A stretch of 64,000 nucleotides of DNA from Microbacterium sp. LWO13-1.2 (GCF_038397725.1 NZ_CP151634.1:3944378-4008377); one strand, 5' to 3'. Positions 8,204 through 17,170 are shown, counted from the first letter of the stretch. A program made the numbers and translations. The notes: generated from the letters alone by a model not told the origin.

Positions 8204-9256
8204 CTAGGCTTCGGCCCTGGTGCCGTCCTCGTCCCAGTTCGCGGCGACCTTCTTGCTGGGCTGCACGCGAGGAGGCTCCCCCGGCATCTTCGGGAACTCC
8301 GGCGGGAACGGCAGCTCGCCGAGACCGTCGGCTTTGTCGCGCTCCCACCACTCCAGCAGCACATCGATCCGGCCCGGGTTGTCCTGCATGTGCGCCCAGG
8401 GGTCACCGACGTCGGCGAGACGCTGCGGGATGCTGCGCACGGTGAACCGCGACGGATCGAGGCCGTCCAGCTCTTCCCACTCGACCGGGGTCGACACGGT
8501 CGCGCCGGGAAGAGCACGCGGACTGTAGGCGCCGGCCATCGTGCGATCGCGATTCGCCTGGTTGAAGTCGACGAAGATCCGCTCGCCTCGCTCTTCCTTC
8601 CACCAGTTCATCGTCACCTGCTCCGGCATCCGGCGCTCGAGCTCGCGTCCGGCGGCGATCACGGCGTGGCGCACGATCAGGAACTCGTGCACTGGCTCGA
8701 TCGGAGCGAACACGTGCAGCCCGCGGTTGCCGCTGGTCTTGATGAAGGCCTCCAGACCGGCGTCGCGCAGCACCTCCCGCAGTGCGTGGGCCGCCGTGAT
8801 GGCATCGGCGAAGTCGGTCCCCGGCTGCGGATCCAGGTCGATGCGCAGCTCGACGGGGTTGTCGGCATCCGAAGCCAGCGACGCCCAGGGGTGGAAGACC
8901 ACGGTGTTCATCTGCACGGCCCAGACGATGGCCGAGGGCCGGGTGAGGACGATCTGCGGATGCTTCCGCCCGCTGTTGTACGTCACCATCACGTCGTCGA
9001 CGTAGTCGGGCGTTCCCTTCGGCGGGTTCTTCGAGAAGAAGCCCTCACTGTCGATCCCGGCGCGAAAGCGCTCCAGAGAGACCGGTCGGTGGCCGTTCGC
9101 GGCGAGAAAGGGCGTCGCGACCAGCTGGGCGTACTCGGCGAGCTCGGCCTTGGTGATCCCGGGTTCCGGCCACACCGGTCGGTTCGGGCTCGAGAGCGCG
9201 ACTTCGCGTTCTCCATCGGGGTCGGCGACGGTCAGGGTCACTCGTTCGGAGGCCAT
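8204..9256 (-). CDS. LigD-type polymerase (PrimPol) domain protein
   Basis: The 350-residue protein is the stand-alone polymerase domain of the NHEJ ligase LigD. Seen in the sequence: SNPxRPVWPEPGITKAELA-like N-terminus, FFSKNPPKGTPDYV, and the catalytic RIDLDPQPG with aspartates at about residues 140 and 142. KTSGNRGLHVF (about 190) and the late VFVDFNQANRDRTMAGAYSPR-type segment are also present. Neither the ligase nor the nuclease domain of full LigD is attached. The known role of this domain is gap filling and ribonucleotide insertion at ends bridged by Ku. No Ku gene is in the window. A LigC-like ligase at 5653-6696 is a possible partner (inference). Confidence 0.92.
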   Translation of the reverse strand: MASERVTLTVADPDGEREVALSSPNRPVWPEPGITKAELAEYAQLVATPFLAANGHRPVSLERFRAGIDSEGFFSKNPPKGTPDYVDDVMVTYNSGRKHPQIVLTRPSAIVWAVQMNTVVFHPWASLASDADNPVELRIDLDPQPGTDFADAITAAHALREVLRDAGLEAFIKTSGNRGLHVFAPIEPVHEFLIVRHAVIAAGRELERRMPEQVTMNWWKEERGERIFVDFNQANRDRTMAGAYSPRALPGATVSTPVEWEELDGLDPSRFTVRSIPQRLADVGDPWAHMQDNPGRIDVLLEWWERDKADGLGELPFPPEFPKMPGEPPRVQPSKKVAANWDEDGTRAEA

Positions 9257-9300
9257 GCTCCGACCCTATGGCGCGACCGCCGTGCGGGGAACCCCCGGCG

Positions 9301-10416
9301 TCAGTCGCCGAGATCGACGGCCAGCACGAGCACCGGCGCAAGCGCATCGCGCTCGACGACCAGCGAGGGACCCGCCGGGTCGACGATGACGCCGGCCATC
9401 TCGGAATGACTCGTCAGGACCTTGGCCAGCTGCTCCGGCCCGAACGGCAGCGGCCGATCGCCGCGCCCGAGCGCGAGCACCTCGAGCGGGTGCGAGAAGA
9501 GCTGGAGGAATCGCTTGCCGTCTGCGGTCTGCGCCTCGGCGATGCCGACCTGGCCCGATCCGTTCCCGTCATTCACCGCCACCCACATCCGCTTCGTCGC
9601 GAGCGCCTCGCCGACCTTCACCGCAGAATCGGCCTGTCGCGGCGCCGCCAGAATGGTCTTGACCGTCAGCTCGGGTTCGGCCTGCTCGAGCGCCTTCTGC
9701 AGCAGCTCGGTGGGGAAGACGACGCGATGCGGGGCAGATGCGTTGTCGACGATCAGCCCGGTGAACTCCCCAGCGACGACCTGTTGCAGCACGGAGGTGA
9801 CCGGCTGCGCGACCGCAGATGTCGCCGACGGGTCGGTCTCCTGCTTCACGGAGTCACGGACCGCCGCGGCCGAGCTGAACGCGAGCATGAACGATCGATC
9901 GCCGTCGCGGACCACGGCGATCGAGAGCGGCTTGCCTTCGCTGATCTGCGCACGAGCATCGCCGTTCACGCGAAGGTACAGGTGCCCCTGCAGCGTCTGG
10001 CGCAGCACTCCGAGGAGCTGATCGTTGCTCGCGCCCTCGGCGATCTCCTTCAACGCTTCACGCAGCAGGACGTTGTCCTTCATCCCGGCGACCGTCTCGG
10101 TCTGCTCGGGCGGCAGCGCCGGCGCCAGCGGAAGCTTGCGCTCCGCGGGGGCGGCCGGGACCTGCGGGGCTGCGGGGGCTGAAGCCGGGGCAGACGCCTT
10201 CGCCTGCGCGGCATCCGGGTCCGGCAACGAGACCTCGGGACCCGCCTCCGCGCCGACACCACGGAAGGCCTGCACGGAGATGCCGATCGACGGGACGACT
10301 TCGGCGACCTCGTCCGGTGCAGTCTCCTGCGAGGACGCATCCTCGGCGGTCGCCGCGTCCTTGGCCTCTACGGCATCCGGAGCGTCTTCGGTCTTCTTGC
10401 GGGAGAAAAGGCCCAT
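9301..10416 (-). CDS. SseB-like domain protein
   Basis: The 371-residue protein starts MGLFSRKK and has a long Ala/Pro/Glu-rich region (about residues 10-110). Two tandem SseB-type modules follow (about 120-245 and 250-371). LLQKALEQAEPELTVKTILA and GKRFLQLFSHPLEVLALG belong to the second. SseB-like domains are common in actinobacteria but poorly characterised, and I assign no reaction. I chose the ATG at 10416 because a TAGGCT -10 box lies 7 bases upstream. The gene is separated from the upstream helicase by a triple repeat. Confidence 0.82.
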   Translation of the reverse strand: MGLFSRKKTEDAPDAVEAKDAATAEDASSQETAPDEVAEVVPSIGISVQAFRGVGAEAGPEVSLPDPDAAQAKASAPASAPAAPQVPAAPAERKLPLAPALPPEQTETVAGMKDNVLLREALKEIAEGASNDQLLGVLRQTLQGHLYLRVNGDARAQISEGKPLSIAVVRDGDRSFMLAFSSAAAVRDSVKQETDPSATSAVAQPVTSVLQQVVAGEFTGLIVDNASAPHRVVFPTELLQKALEQAEPELTVKTILAAPRQADSAVKVGEALATKRMWVAVNDGNGSGQVGIAEAQTADGKRFLQLFSHPLEVLALGRGDRPLPFGPEQLAKVLTSHSEMAGVIVDPAGPSLVVERDALAPVLVLAVDLGD

Positions 10417-10423
10417 ATCTGTC

Positions 10424-10429
10424 AGCCTA
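10424..10429 (-). promoter_or_regulatory. -10 box of the SseB-like gene, leaderless
   Basis: Minus-strand TAGGCT is 7 bases from the ATG at 10416, and no Shine-Dalgarno fits between them. It supports the short form of the protein. Confidence 0.5.
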
Positions 10430-10471
10430 ACCCGCGGCGCGGGCACCTGCTGCGGTCGGCGGCGCGCAGCA

Positions 10472-10652
10472 GGAGTCACACATGGCCGTCACCCGACCCA
10501 CGACGCGACAATCTGCGTCCCCGCCCCCATGGCAGGGGTCACACATGGCCGCCACGCCGCCCACGTCACGACAATCTGCGTCCCCTCTCAAGCCCGCCCA
10601 GGGGACGCACATGGCCGTCACCACGCCCACGACGCGACAATCTGCGACCCCC
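10472..10652. repeat. Three-copy intergenic repeat of about 51 bp
   Basis: Three units lie at 10472-10522, 10535-10585 and 10601-10652, with periods of 63 and 66 bases. Each begins with a variant of GGGGTCACACATGGCC, contains CCCACGACGCGACAATCTG, and ends GCGTCCCC. The two ends of each unit are imperfect inverted copies of each other (about 11 of 16 positions). The units fill the spacer between the helicase stop and the SseB-like start. No coding function is evident. Confidence 0.85.
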
Positions 10653-10691
10653 GAGTCCCGATCGGCACAGGGGGCGGCGCGGGAACGCTGC

Positions 10692-13157
10692 CTAGATCTT
10701 CTCGATCGGCGCGACCTTGATGAGCAGTTTCTTCTGCCCGGCGGAATCGAAGCGCACGTGGGCGATGCGCTTCGCACCTTCGCCGGTCACGGCGTCCACG
10801 CGCCCCTCGCCGAAATCGGAGTGGCGGATACGGTCGCCGGCGGCGAGTTCGAGATCGCCGTTGTCGCGCATCTTCGCCGTGACCCGGTTCGGGAACTTGT
10901 CCATCGCCGTGGACAGCGGCTTGAGGGAGTCGCCGCCAGGGAGAGGCTTCACGCCGAAGCGATCGCCCGAGCCGGAGGATCCGAACCCGCCACCTGGTCG
11001 TCGGGCGTTCAGCGCCCTCGACTGCATTCCACCGCGGGAGTTCACGTCTCCCGGCGACTGCCGCCAGTCGACGAGGCCGACCGGGATCTCCTGCAGGAAG
11101 CGGCTCGGCATCGCGACCGTGACCTCGCCGAACTGCGCCCTGGTCATCGCGAGCGAGAGGTGCAGGCGCTTGCGCGCCCTGGTGATGCCGACGTAGAACA
11201 GCCGGCGCTCCTCCTGCGGACCGCCCGGCTCCCCCGCCGAGATCCGGTGCGGGATCAGATCCTCCTCGACACCGGTGACGAACACCGCGTCGTACTCGAG
11301 CCCCTTGGCGGTGTGCATCGTCATCAACGACACCGAACCGGATTCGTCATCCAGATCGTCGGCATCGCTGACCAGGGCGACCTCGGTGAGGAAGTCGACG
11401 ATCGTGCCGTCGGGATTGTTGCGGGCGAAGTCCCTGGCGACGGCGACGAACTCGTCGAGGTTCTCGACCCGCGCCTCGTCCTGCGGGTCACGGCTCCTGC
11501 GCAGCGCGTCGAGGTATCCGCTCTTCGTCAGGAGAAGGCTGAGGCCGTCGGCGACCGTCGTCGGCGCCGGCACCTCTCCCGTCGCCGGCAGCATGATCGC
11601 GGTCGCCTCGGCGAGCACCCCGTCGAGCTGGGCGATGGCGGCCTGGATCTTCGGGCCGAATCCCAACTGGGGCGACAGGGAAAGAGCGTCGCGGAAGGAG
11701 ATGCCGTGTTCCTCGGCGAATCGTGCGATGGCCGTCTCGGAGACATCACCGATGCCGCGCTTGGGCTTGTTCAGGATGCGCCGCACCGACATCTCGTCGG
11801 CGGGATTCGCGACCGCCACGAGGTAGGCGAGCGCGTCCTTGATCTCTGCGCGGTCGTAGAACTTGGTGCCGCCCATGACCTTGTAGGGGACGGCAGAGCG
11901 GATGAAGATCTCCTCGAGCGCGCGGGACTGGGAGTTCGTGCGGTAGAAGACGGCCATCTCGGAGTACGGCATCCCCGCGCGGCGCAGCGCCTCGACCTCG
12001 TCGGCGACGAACTGGGCCTCATCGTGCTGCGAGTAGCCGGTGAAGCCGACGATCTTGTCGCCGTCGCCCTTGTCGCTCCAGAGCTTCTTGTCCTTGCGGT
12101 CGAAGTTGTTGCCGATCACGGCGTTCGCGGCCGACAGGATGTTCTGCGTCGAACGGTAGTTCTGCTCCAGCAGCACGACACGTGCGCCGGGGAAGTCCCG
12201 TTCGAACTCGCTGATGTTGCGGATGTCCGCGCCGCGGAAGGCGTAGATGGATTGGTCGGAATCACCGACCACGGTGAGGGATGCCCCCTCGAGCTCCGGC
12301 GAGGTCTCGGGTTCGAAGATCATCATGCCGTTCGAGGCATATGGATCGGGAGCCTCGCTCGAAACCGGCCGGGTCAGCTCGTGGATGAGCGAGTACTGGG
12401 CGTGGTTGGTGTCCTGGTACTCGTCGACGAGGATGTGCCGGAAGCGGCGCCGGTAGGTGTTCGCCACCTCCGGGAACGCACGGAACAGATAGACCGTCTG
12501 CCCGATGAGGTCGTCGAAGTCGAAGGCGTTCGCCTTCTGCAGCTGCCGCTGGTAGTCGGCGAAGAGCTCGACGAAGATCCGCTCCGCCGGATCTGACATG
12601 TTCGCCTGACGCGCGTAGGAATCGGCATCCGACAGTTCGTTCTTGAGCTTCGAGATGCGCGACTGCACGGATGCCGGAGTCAGCCCGTACGCGTCGGCCT
12701 CATGCTCTTTGACCAGTCGCTTGAGCAACGCGCGGGAATCTCCCGAGTCGTAGATCGTGAACGATTTGGTGAAGCCGAACTGCTCGGCCTCACGACGGAG
12801 GATCCGCACGCAGGCGGAGTGGAAGGTCGAGATCCACATGCCGCGGGATGCTTCGCCGACGAGCGCGCCGACGCGCTCACGCATCTCGCCGGCAGCCTTG
12901 TTGGTGAAGGTGATCGCGAGGATCTGGCTCGGCCATGCCTCACGACTCCGCAGCAGCGACGCGATGCGGCGCGTCAGCACACTGGTCTTTCCCGAGCCGG
13001 CACCCGCCACGATGAGCAGCGCCTGGCCGCGGTATGTCACCGCCTCGAGTTGCTGCGGGTTGAGCCCGGCGAGGAGGTCGTCGGAAGCACCAGCGGACTC
13101 CGATGACGAGGAGCGTGGGCCGGCGGTGGAGGGGACGATGAGAGGAGCGTCGGTCAT
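10692..13157 (-). CDS. ATP-dependent DNA helicase UvrD/PcrA
   Basis: The 821-residue superfamily 1A helicase has LNPQQLEAV (Q motif, about 32-40), AGAGSGKTS (Walker A, 51-59), TFTNKAAGEMRERV (motif Ia) and DEYQDTN (motif II, 245-251). GDSDQSIYAFRGADI, QNYRSTQNIL and the C-terminal MTMHTAKGLEYDAVFVTG and VGITRARKRLHL motifs follow. The last 50 residues (GDRIRHSDFGEGRVDAV) form the Tudor-like tail of PcrA/UvrD. It unwinds DNA 3' to 5' in nucleotide excision and mismatch repair and displaces RecA. A minus-strand TAGACT lies 9 bases before the ATG. Confidence 0.97.
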   Translation of the reverse strand: MTDAPLIVPSTAGPRSSSSESAGASDDLLAGLNPQQLEAVTYRGQALLIVAGAGSGKTSVLTRRIASLLRSREAWPSQILAITFTNKAAGEMRERVGALVGEASRGMWISTFHSACVRILRREAEQFGFTKSFTIYDSGDSRALLKRLVKEHEADAYGLTPASVQSRISKLKNELSDADSYARQANMSDPAERIFVELFADYQRQLQKANAFDFDDLIGQTVYLFRAFPEVANTYRRRFRHILVDEYQDTNHAQYSLIHELTRPVSSEAPDPYASNGMMIFEPETSPELEGASLTVVGDSDQSIYAFRGADIRNISEFERDFPGARVVLLEQNYRSTQNILSAANAVIGNNFDRKDKKLWSDKGDGDKIVGFTGYSQHDEAQFVADEVEALRRAGMPYSEMAVFYRTNSQSRALEEIFIRSAVPYKVMGGTKFYDRAEIKDALAYLVAVANPADEMSVRRILNKPKRGIGDVSETAIARFAEEHGISFRDALSLSPQLGFGPKIQAAIAQLDGVLAEATAIMLPATGEVPAPTTVADGLSLLLTKSGYLDALRRSRDPQDEARVENLDEFVAVARDFARNNPDGTIVDFLTEVALVSDADDLDDESGSVSLMTMHTAKGLEYDAVFVTGVEEDLIPHRISAGEPGGPQEERRLFYVGITRARKRLHLSLAMTRAQFGEVTVAMPSRFLQEIPVGLVDWRQSPGDVNSRGGMQSRALNARRPGGGFGSSGSGDRFGVKPLPGGDSLKPLSTAMDKFPNRVTAKMRDNGDLELAAGDRIRHSDFGEGRVDAVTGEGAKRIAHVRFDSAGQKKLLIKVAPIEKI

Positions 13158-13166
13158 GGCCTTACG

Positions 13167-13172
13167 AGTCTA
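13167..13172 (-). promoter_or_regulatory. -10 box of the helicase gene
   Basis: Minus-strand TAGACT sits 9 bases before the ATG at 13157, which predicts a very short or absent leader. Confidence 0.4.
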
Positions 13173-13225
13173 GGCGGGGCCTAGGACAGCGGAGTACGAT
13201 CGGTGCTCACGACGAGGGGCGAGCG

Positions 13226-13627
13226 ATGATCACCAGTCTGAGCGAGCAGAAGTGCTTCGATTTGCTGCGCACGACGACCGTAGGACGATTCGGCTTCGTG
13301 CGCGATGGCCGGGTGCAGATCATCCCGGTCAACTACTTCCTCGACGACCGTGACATCGTCGTCCGCACGGCGCCGGACAGCATCCTCAGCACGCTTCCCG
13401 CGAGTGAGCTGGAGGTCGCCTTCGAGGTCGATCATCACGACGACCTCGCCGGGACCGGCTGGAGCGTGCTGCTGAACGGCACGGTGTCCGCGATGCCGGT
13501 CGGCGAGCTCGACGCCCTTCCGGCCTCCGGCCGCGTCCACCCGTGGGCGGGTGGTGACCGCGACCTTCCTCTGCGGTTGCATGTGCACGCGGTGTCCGGG
13601 CGCAGCGTGCAGCGCCCGCGTCGCTGA
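13226..13627 (+). CDS. Pyridoxamine 5'-phosphate oxidase-family flavin protein
   Basis: The 133-residue protein has the split-barrel pattern of small actinobacterial PNPOx-like proteins. CFDLLRTTTVGRFGFVRDGRVQIIPVNYFLDD is followed by SVLLNGTVSAMP and a C-terminal AVSGRSVQRP. Such proteins bind FMN, F420 or haem in detoxification reactions, and the sequence alone does not choose among them. GAGGGG precedes the ATG by a normal spacing, and TACGAT (13195-13200) may be the -10 box. It is divergent from the helicase. Confidence 0.82.
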   Translation: MITSLSEQKCFDLLRTTTVGRFGFVRDGRVQIIPVNYFLDDRDIVVRTAPDSILSTLPASELEVAFEVDHHDDLAGTGWSVLLNGTVSAMPVGELDALPASGRVHPWAGGDRDLPLRLHVHAVSGRSVQRPRR

Positions 13628-13716
13628 TCTCTCATCACGCGATTCGCCGCCGGCGCCGCGATGCCGGATGGGTCCCGGAGATGGACAGCAACGGCGGCAC
13701 CGACGCCCGCCGAGCC

Positions 13717-13751
13717 GAGCGGGGTGCGCGGGCGACCCGCGCACCCCGCTC
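13717..13751. terminator. Strong hairpin, probably bidirectional terminator
   Basis: A perfect 16-base stem (GAGCGGGGTGCGCGGG and its complement) encloses a 3-base loop, 3 bases past the stop of the surface protein. No long T-run follows. It lies between two convergent genes. Confidence 0.75.
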
Positions 13752-13754
13752 AAC

Positions 13755-16592
13755 TCACACCGAGCGTGAACGCCGACGCGCGATCGCCGCTCCGGCCAGG
13801 AGGAGCATCAGCGCCAGCGCGATCGCCGCGACGGGTGCCTCGGAGCCGGTTGCAGCGAGCCCGCCACCGGGGGTTCCGGTACCAGGGCTCCCCGCGCCAG
13901 GACCCGTCGGCGTCTCACCGCCGGGGTTCTCGCCACCGGGGTTCTCGCCGTCGACCCCGGGGAGTGTGCCGGTCCGCAGCGCCTCGGACGCGAAACCGTC
14001 GGCGAACCACCACACCGGTCGCTGCCCGTCCACCGACAGCGATGCCGGAGCGGTGGCGAAGCCCTCGTTGTTGATGTCGGGCATTCCGGCGGGGCGCTCG
14101 AAGTGCGCCAGGCCCGGCTGTGCGGTGCCGTTCAGCGTGATCTCGGCCGAACGACCCTGGCAGCCGTCATCGCACACGGCCCACAGCACGTCGCGCACGC
14201 TGTCGTAGTCCAGCGCCATCACTCCGGCGAGTCCCGGTGCGATCTCGGAGACGAGGGTCGCACTCCCGTCGGTTCCGAGCGCGAACGCATAGACGTGACC
14301 GTTGTCCTCGATGGCCACGAAGAACAGGCCTCCTCCGCGACCGGCATAGTCAGCCGGGTCGTAGGCGGCACCGGTGTTGTCGTCGAAGAGCACGCCCGCC
14401 AGCGCTGCATCCGGAACCCATTCGACCGCCTCCATGCCGAGGTTCGCACCCACGGCGGGAAGCAAAGCGGTCAGATCCCACTCCTGCTGCGCGACGAGAT
14501 CACCGGCTGCGGCATCCGGATCGACCTTCAGCACGACGTTCTGGTTCACGCCCTTGGCGCTGTTGTCACGCTCGGATGCGACATAGACCGCGCCCTCGCC
14601 GTCGACCGTGATGCCCTCGGTGTCCGGGCCGGCGGCGCCGGGGTCCGATGCGTCCTTCTGGAAACGGATGCGCTTGCCGTCGTTCCAGCCTTCGGCCTTC
14701 ACGACAGAACCGTCTGCGTGCGCATCGAGCTTCCAGATGCGTCCATCCCCGTTGTCGACCGCCCAGAGAACGGCGCCGTCCGCGGTCTCCTGGATGTCGA
14801 GCCCCGAGCTGTCCTCGAGGAACATCGGGATGGCGTCGAGCGCACGGACCTCGGCCGATCCCGGCCACGGCGAGAACGCGATCTCGCCGGCGCACTCGTT
14901 GGCGGCGCCCCTGGTCGGCTGAGCGGTCAGCGCGAAGGCACCGGTGATGTCGGGGCAGCGCCCCCAGCTCGTGGCCGCATGGCCCTCGCCCCACGTCGTC
15001 TCGTCGACGATCAGGTCGCCGTCGAACACGCGCACCGCGTCCCCGCCGCCCAGACCGAAACCGAGCTGCGCGCGCTCGATGACGAGATAGCCGCCTGCGG
15101 CGATCGCCGTGCCTGCCGGGATCGTGTAGGCGTGCGCATCGTCGTCGTCCTTCACGACGATGCCGGACACGTCGAGCGCGTCCGCCGTCGGGTTGACCAG
15201 TTCGACCCAGTCATCGGGGGAACCGCCATCGGATTCGACTTCGTTGATGCGCACAGGGCTTCCGCAGGCGTTGCGCGCGCCCTTGGTCGAGATCGCCTGA
15301 TCCGCGAAATCTCCGGTGCCGTCCGCGCACCGCGCCCAGACGCCGTCCGCGTGCGCCGGGTAGACGTATTCGTCGACGGTGTTGCCGTTCGCATCACGGA
15401 TCGTCACTGTGTCGCCGTTGCCGAGGCCGAAGCTGAACGCGGTGGGCTGGTCGAAAACGACGTAGGCGCCCGGCTCGAGCATCGTGCCGGCGGGCAGCGG
15501 CGTCACGTCGCCAGCGTGGCCGGACGGATCGTTGTCCATCACGGTCCACCCGGAGAGGTCGACGGAGGTGCTCCCCGCATTGACGACCTCGACCCAGTCG
15601 GTGGCGTCGCCGTTGGATTCGATCTCGTTGATCGCGACGTCCGGCATCACGCACGAGTTGGTCGCACCCGGGGTGGCGTGGGCGAGGATGAATGCGCCGA
15701 CGCCATCGGGGCAGCGCGCCAGCGTGGCGGCGCTGAAGTCCCCGCCGATCGCCGCGTGGCCGTCCCACATCAGCGTGTCATCGATCAGGACACCCGCGGC
15801 GTCGTAGAGACGGATGCGATCGGCGCTGCCGATGCCGATCGGATCGCGGAATGCCGCCTCCGTGCCGTCGACGATGCCGATCGTGCTCTCGTCGACGACG
15901 AGGAACTCCCCCGCACCGATCTGGGTCCCCGGCCGGAACTGCCAGCGGTGATCGTCGGAGTTGTCGCGGATCTCGAAGCCGGAGATGTCGAGCGCCTCGC
16001 CACCGGGGTTGTAGAACTCCGCCCAGTCGGCCGGCTGCGAGTCGACCTCGTTGATCACGATGGAGCCGGTGACCGGCACCACGGTGCAGTCGTTGGCCGC
16101 GCCGGGGGTCGCCGCGGTCGCGTGCGCCCACTCGCCCACGCCGTCGGCGCAGCGCGCCCACACGGCCAGCGGAGCCGTGTTCTCGTAGGCGTATGCGTCG
16201 GCCTCGGCGCCGGCCGGGTCGAACAGCACGACCTCGTCGCCCTTGCCGAGACCGAAATCGAAGTCGACGTCCTTCACCAGCACGAGGAACTCCCCCGGAG
16301 CCAGCGTGGTGCCGGCCGGCGCGTGGCCGAAGGTGTCGCGCTTCTCGTCGGAGATGTACCAGCCATCGAGCGAGATGGGCTCTGCGCCGGCGTTGTAGAT
16401 CTCGACCTGGTCGGCGAGTCCGGTCGCCGCGTCGTCGTAGACGATCTCGTTGAGGACGAGACCCGCGGGTGCGCCCGAAGTCTCGGTGATGCGGGAATCG
16501 GCGCCGGTGGCGGCGAGCGGTGCGGCGAGCAGGGCGGCTGCGCTGAGCGCGCAGACCGTCGTGACCGCTGCCGCGGAGTGCAGGCGGGACAT
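13755..16592 (-). CDS. Secreted lamin-tail-domain surface protein with LAATG anchor
   Basis: The 945-residue protein starts with a signal peptide (LHSAAAVTTVCALSAAALLA, cut near residue 30). Four lamin-tail modules follow, each opening with an NE motif: LVLNEIVYDD, IVINEVDSQPADW, VAINEIESNGDATDW and VRINEVESDGGSPDDW, roughly residues 45-600. A region resembling a six-bladed propeller follows (about 600-880; WAVDNGDGRIWKLDAH and a later GRSAEITLNG). A Gly/Pro/Thr linker then leads to LAATG (912-916), a hydrophobic helix and RRRSRSV, a sorting signal. It is likely wall-anchored. CTGGAG precedes the ATG at 16592. The ligand is unknown, and the propeller call is tentative. Confidence 0.85.
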   Translation of the reverse strand: MSRLHSAAAVTTVCALSAAALLAAPLAATGADSRITETSGAPAGLVLNEIVYDDAATGLADQVEIYNAGAEPISLDGWYISDEKRDTFGHAPAGTTLAPGEFLVLVKDVDFDFGLGKGDEVVLFDPAGAEADAYAYENTAPLAVWARCADGVGEWAHATAATPGAANDCTVVPVTGSIVINEVDSQPADWAEFYNPGGEALDISGFEIRDNSDDHRWQFRPGTQIGAGEFLVVDESTIGIVDGTEAAFRDPIGIGSADRIRLYDAAGVLIDDTLMWDGHAAIGGDFSAATLARCPDGVGAFILAHATPGATNSCVMPDVAINEIESNGDATDWVEVVNAGSTSVDLSGWTVMDNDPSGHAGDVTPLPAGTMLEPGAYVVFDQPTAFSFGLGNGDTVTIRDANGNTVDEYVYPAHADGVWARCADGTGDFADQAISTKGARNACGSPVRINEVESDGGSPDDWVELVNPTADALDVSGIVVKDDDDAHAYTIPAGTAIAAGGYLVIERAQLGFGLGGGDAVRVFDGDLIVDETTWGEGHAATSWGRCPDITGAFALTAQPTRGAANECAGEIAFSPWPGSAEVRALDAIPMFLEDSSGLDIQETADGAVLWAVDNGDGRIWKLDAHADGSVVKAEGWNDGKRIRFQKDASDPGAAGPDTEGITVDGEGAVYVASERDNSAKGVNQNVVLKVDPDAAAGDLVAQQEWDLTALLPAVGANLGMEAVEWVPDAALAGVLFDDNTGAAYDPADYAGRGGGLFFVAIEDNGHVYAFALGTDGSATLVSEIAPGLAGVMALDYDSVRDVLWAVCDDGCQGRSAEITLNGTAQPGLAHFERPAGMPDINNEGFATAPASLSVDGQRPVWWFADGFASEALRTGTLPGVDGENPGGENPGGETPTGPGAGSPGTGTPGGGLAATGSEAPVAAIALALMLLLAGAAIARRRSRSV

Positions 16593-16762
16593 GGGGCTCC
16601 AGGGTGAGAACTCAGACGGGTGTGAGTCCACACCACCGATGCCGCGTGGCCGCGCGGCGGCGTGCAGATGGACGAGAGGTGAACGGCGGGCGGCCAATCA
16701 ACTCCCGACCGCACCGGCATCTGCCGGGCGCATGCGTCAGGCGTAGTCCCAGCCACGACTGC

Positions 16763-16768
16763 GACAAT
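16763..16768 (+). promoter_or_regulatory. Possible -10 box of the YccF gene, leaderless
   Basis: GACAAT ends exactly 6 bases before the ATG at 16775. No ribosome-binding site is present. Confidence 0.35.
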
Positions 16769-16774
16769 CACCTC

Positions 16775-17167
16775 ATGCGCACGATCCTGAACATCATCTG
16801 GGTCATCCTCGCCGGATGGGTCCTGTTCCTCGGCTACATGCTGGCGGGCATCCTGCTGTGCATCCCGATCGTGACCATCCCGTGGGCGATCGCGTCGTTC
16901 CGCATCGCCCGCTACGCCATCTGGCCGTTCGGGCGTGAGGTCATCAGCAAGCCGACGGCCGGCGTGGGCTCGTTCCTCGGCAACGTGCTCTGGGTGATCC
17001 TCGCGGGCTGGTGGCTGGCGATCGGTCATATCATCTCCGGTATCGCACTGTGCATCACGATCATCGGCATCCCGATGGGTATCGCCGACTTCAAGATGGT
17101 GCCGATCTCGCTCGTGCCCCTCGGCAAGGAGATCGTTTCCACCCGGCGGGGTGCGTTCGCGGGGTAG
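16775..17167 (+). CDS. YccF-domain inner membrane protein
   Basis: The 130-residue protein contains two YccF repeats. NIIWVILAGWVLFLGYMLAG and the matching VLWVILAGWWLAIGHIISG are near-copies about 66 residues apart, and each is followed by a GIxLCIxIIxIPxxIA-like second helix. Four membrane helices are predicted by eye. The physiological role of the family is not established. The ATG at 16775 is the first codon that leaves the repeat intact. It ends 15 bases before the hemerythrin gene. Confidence 0.85.
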   Translation: MRTILNIIWVILAGWVLFLGYMLAGILLCIPIVTIPWAIASFRIARYAIWPFGREVISKPTAGVGSFLGNVLWVILAGWWLAIGHIISGIALCITIIGIPMGIADFKMVPISLVPLGKEIVSTRRGAFAG

Positions 17168-17170
17168 CCG

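Noticed and set aside
10472..10652. CRISPR array
   Set aside because: Only three units, each of about 51 bases with internal differences, spacers of 12-15 bases, and no cas genes.
13165..13190. CTAGGC/GCCTAG inverted repeat as an operator between helicase and flavin protein
   Set aside because: It can be explained by the -10 box of the helicase and nearby base composition, and the arms are short.
14103..16607. Plus-strand open frame opposite the lamin-tail protein
   Set aside because: Low-complexity Arg/Asp/Val translation, and the minus strand has a signal peptide and a sorting signal in the right places.
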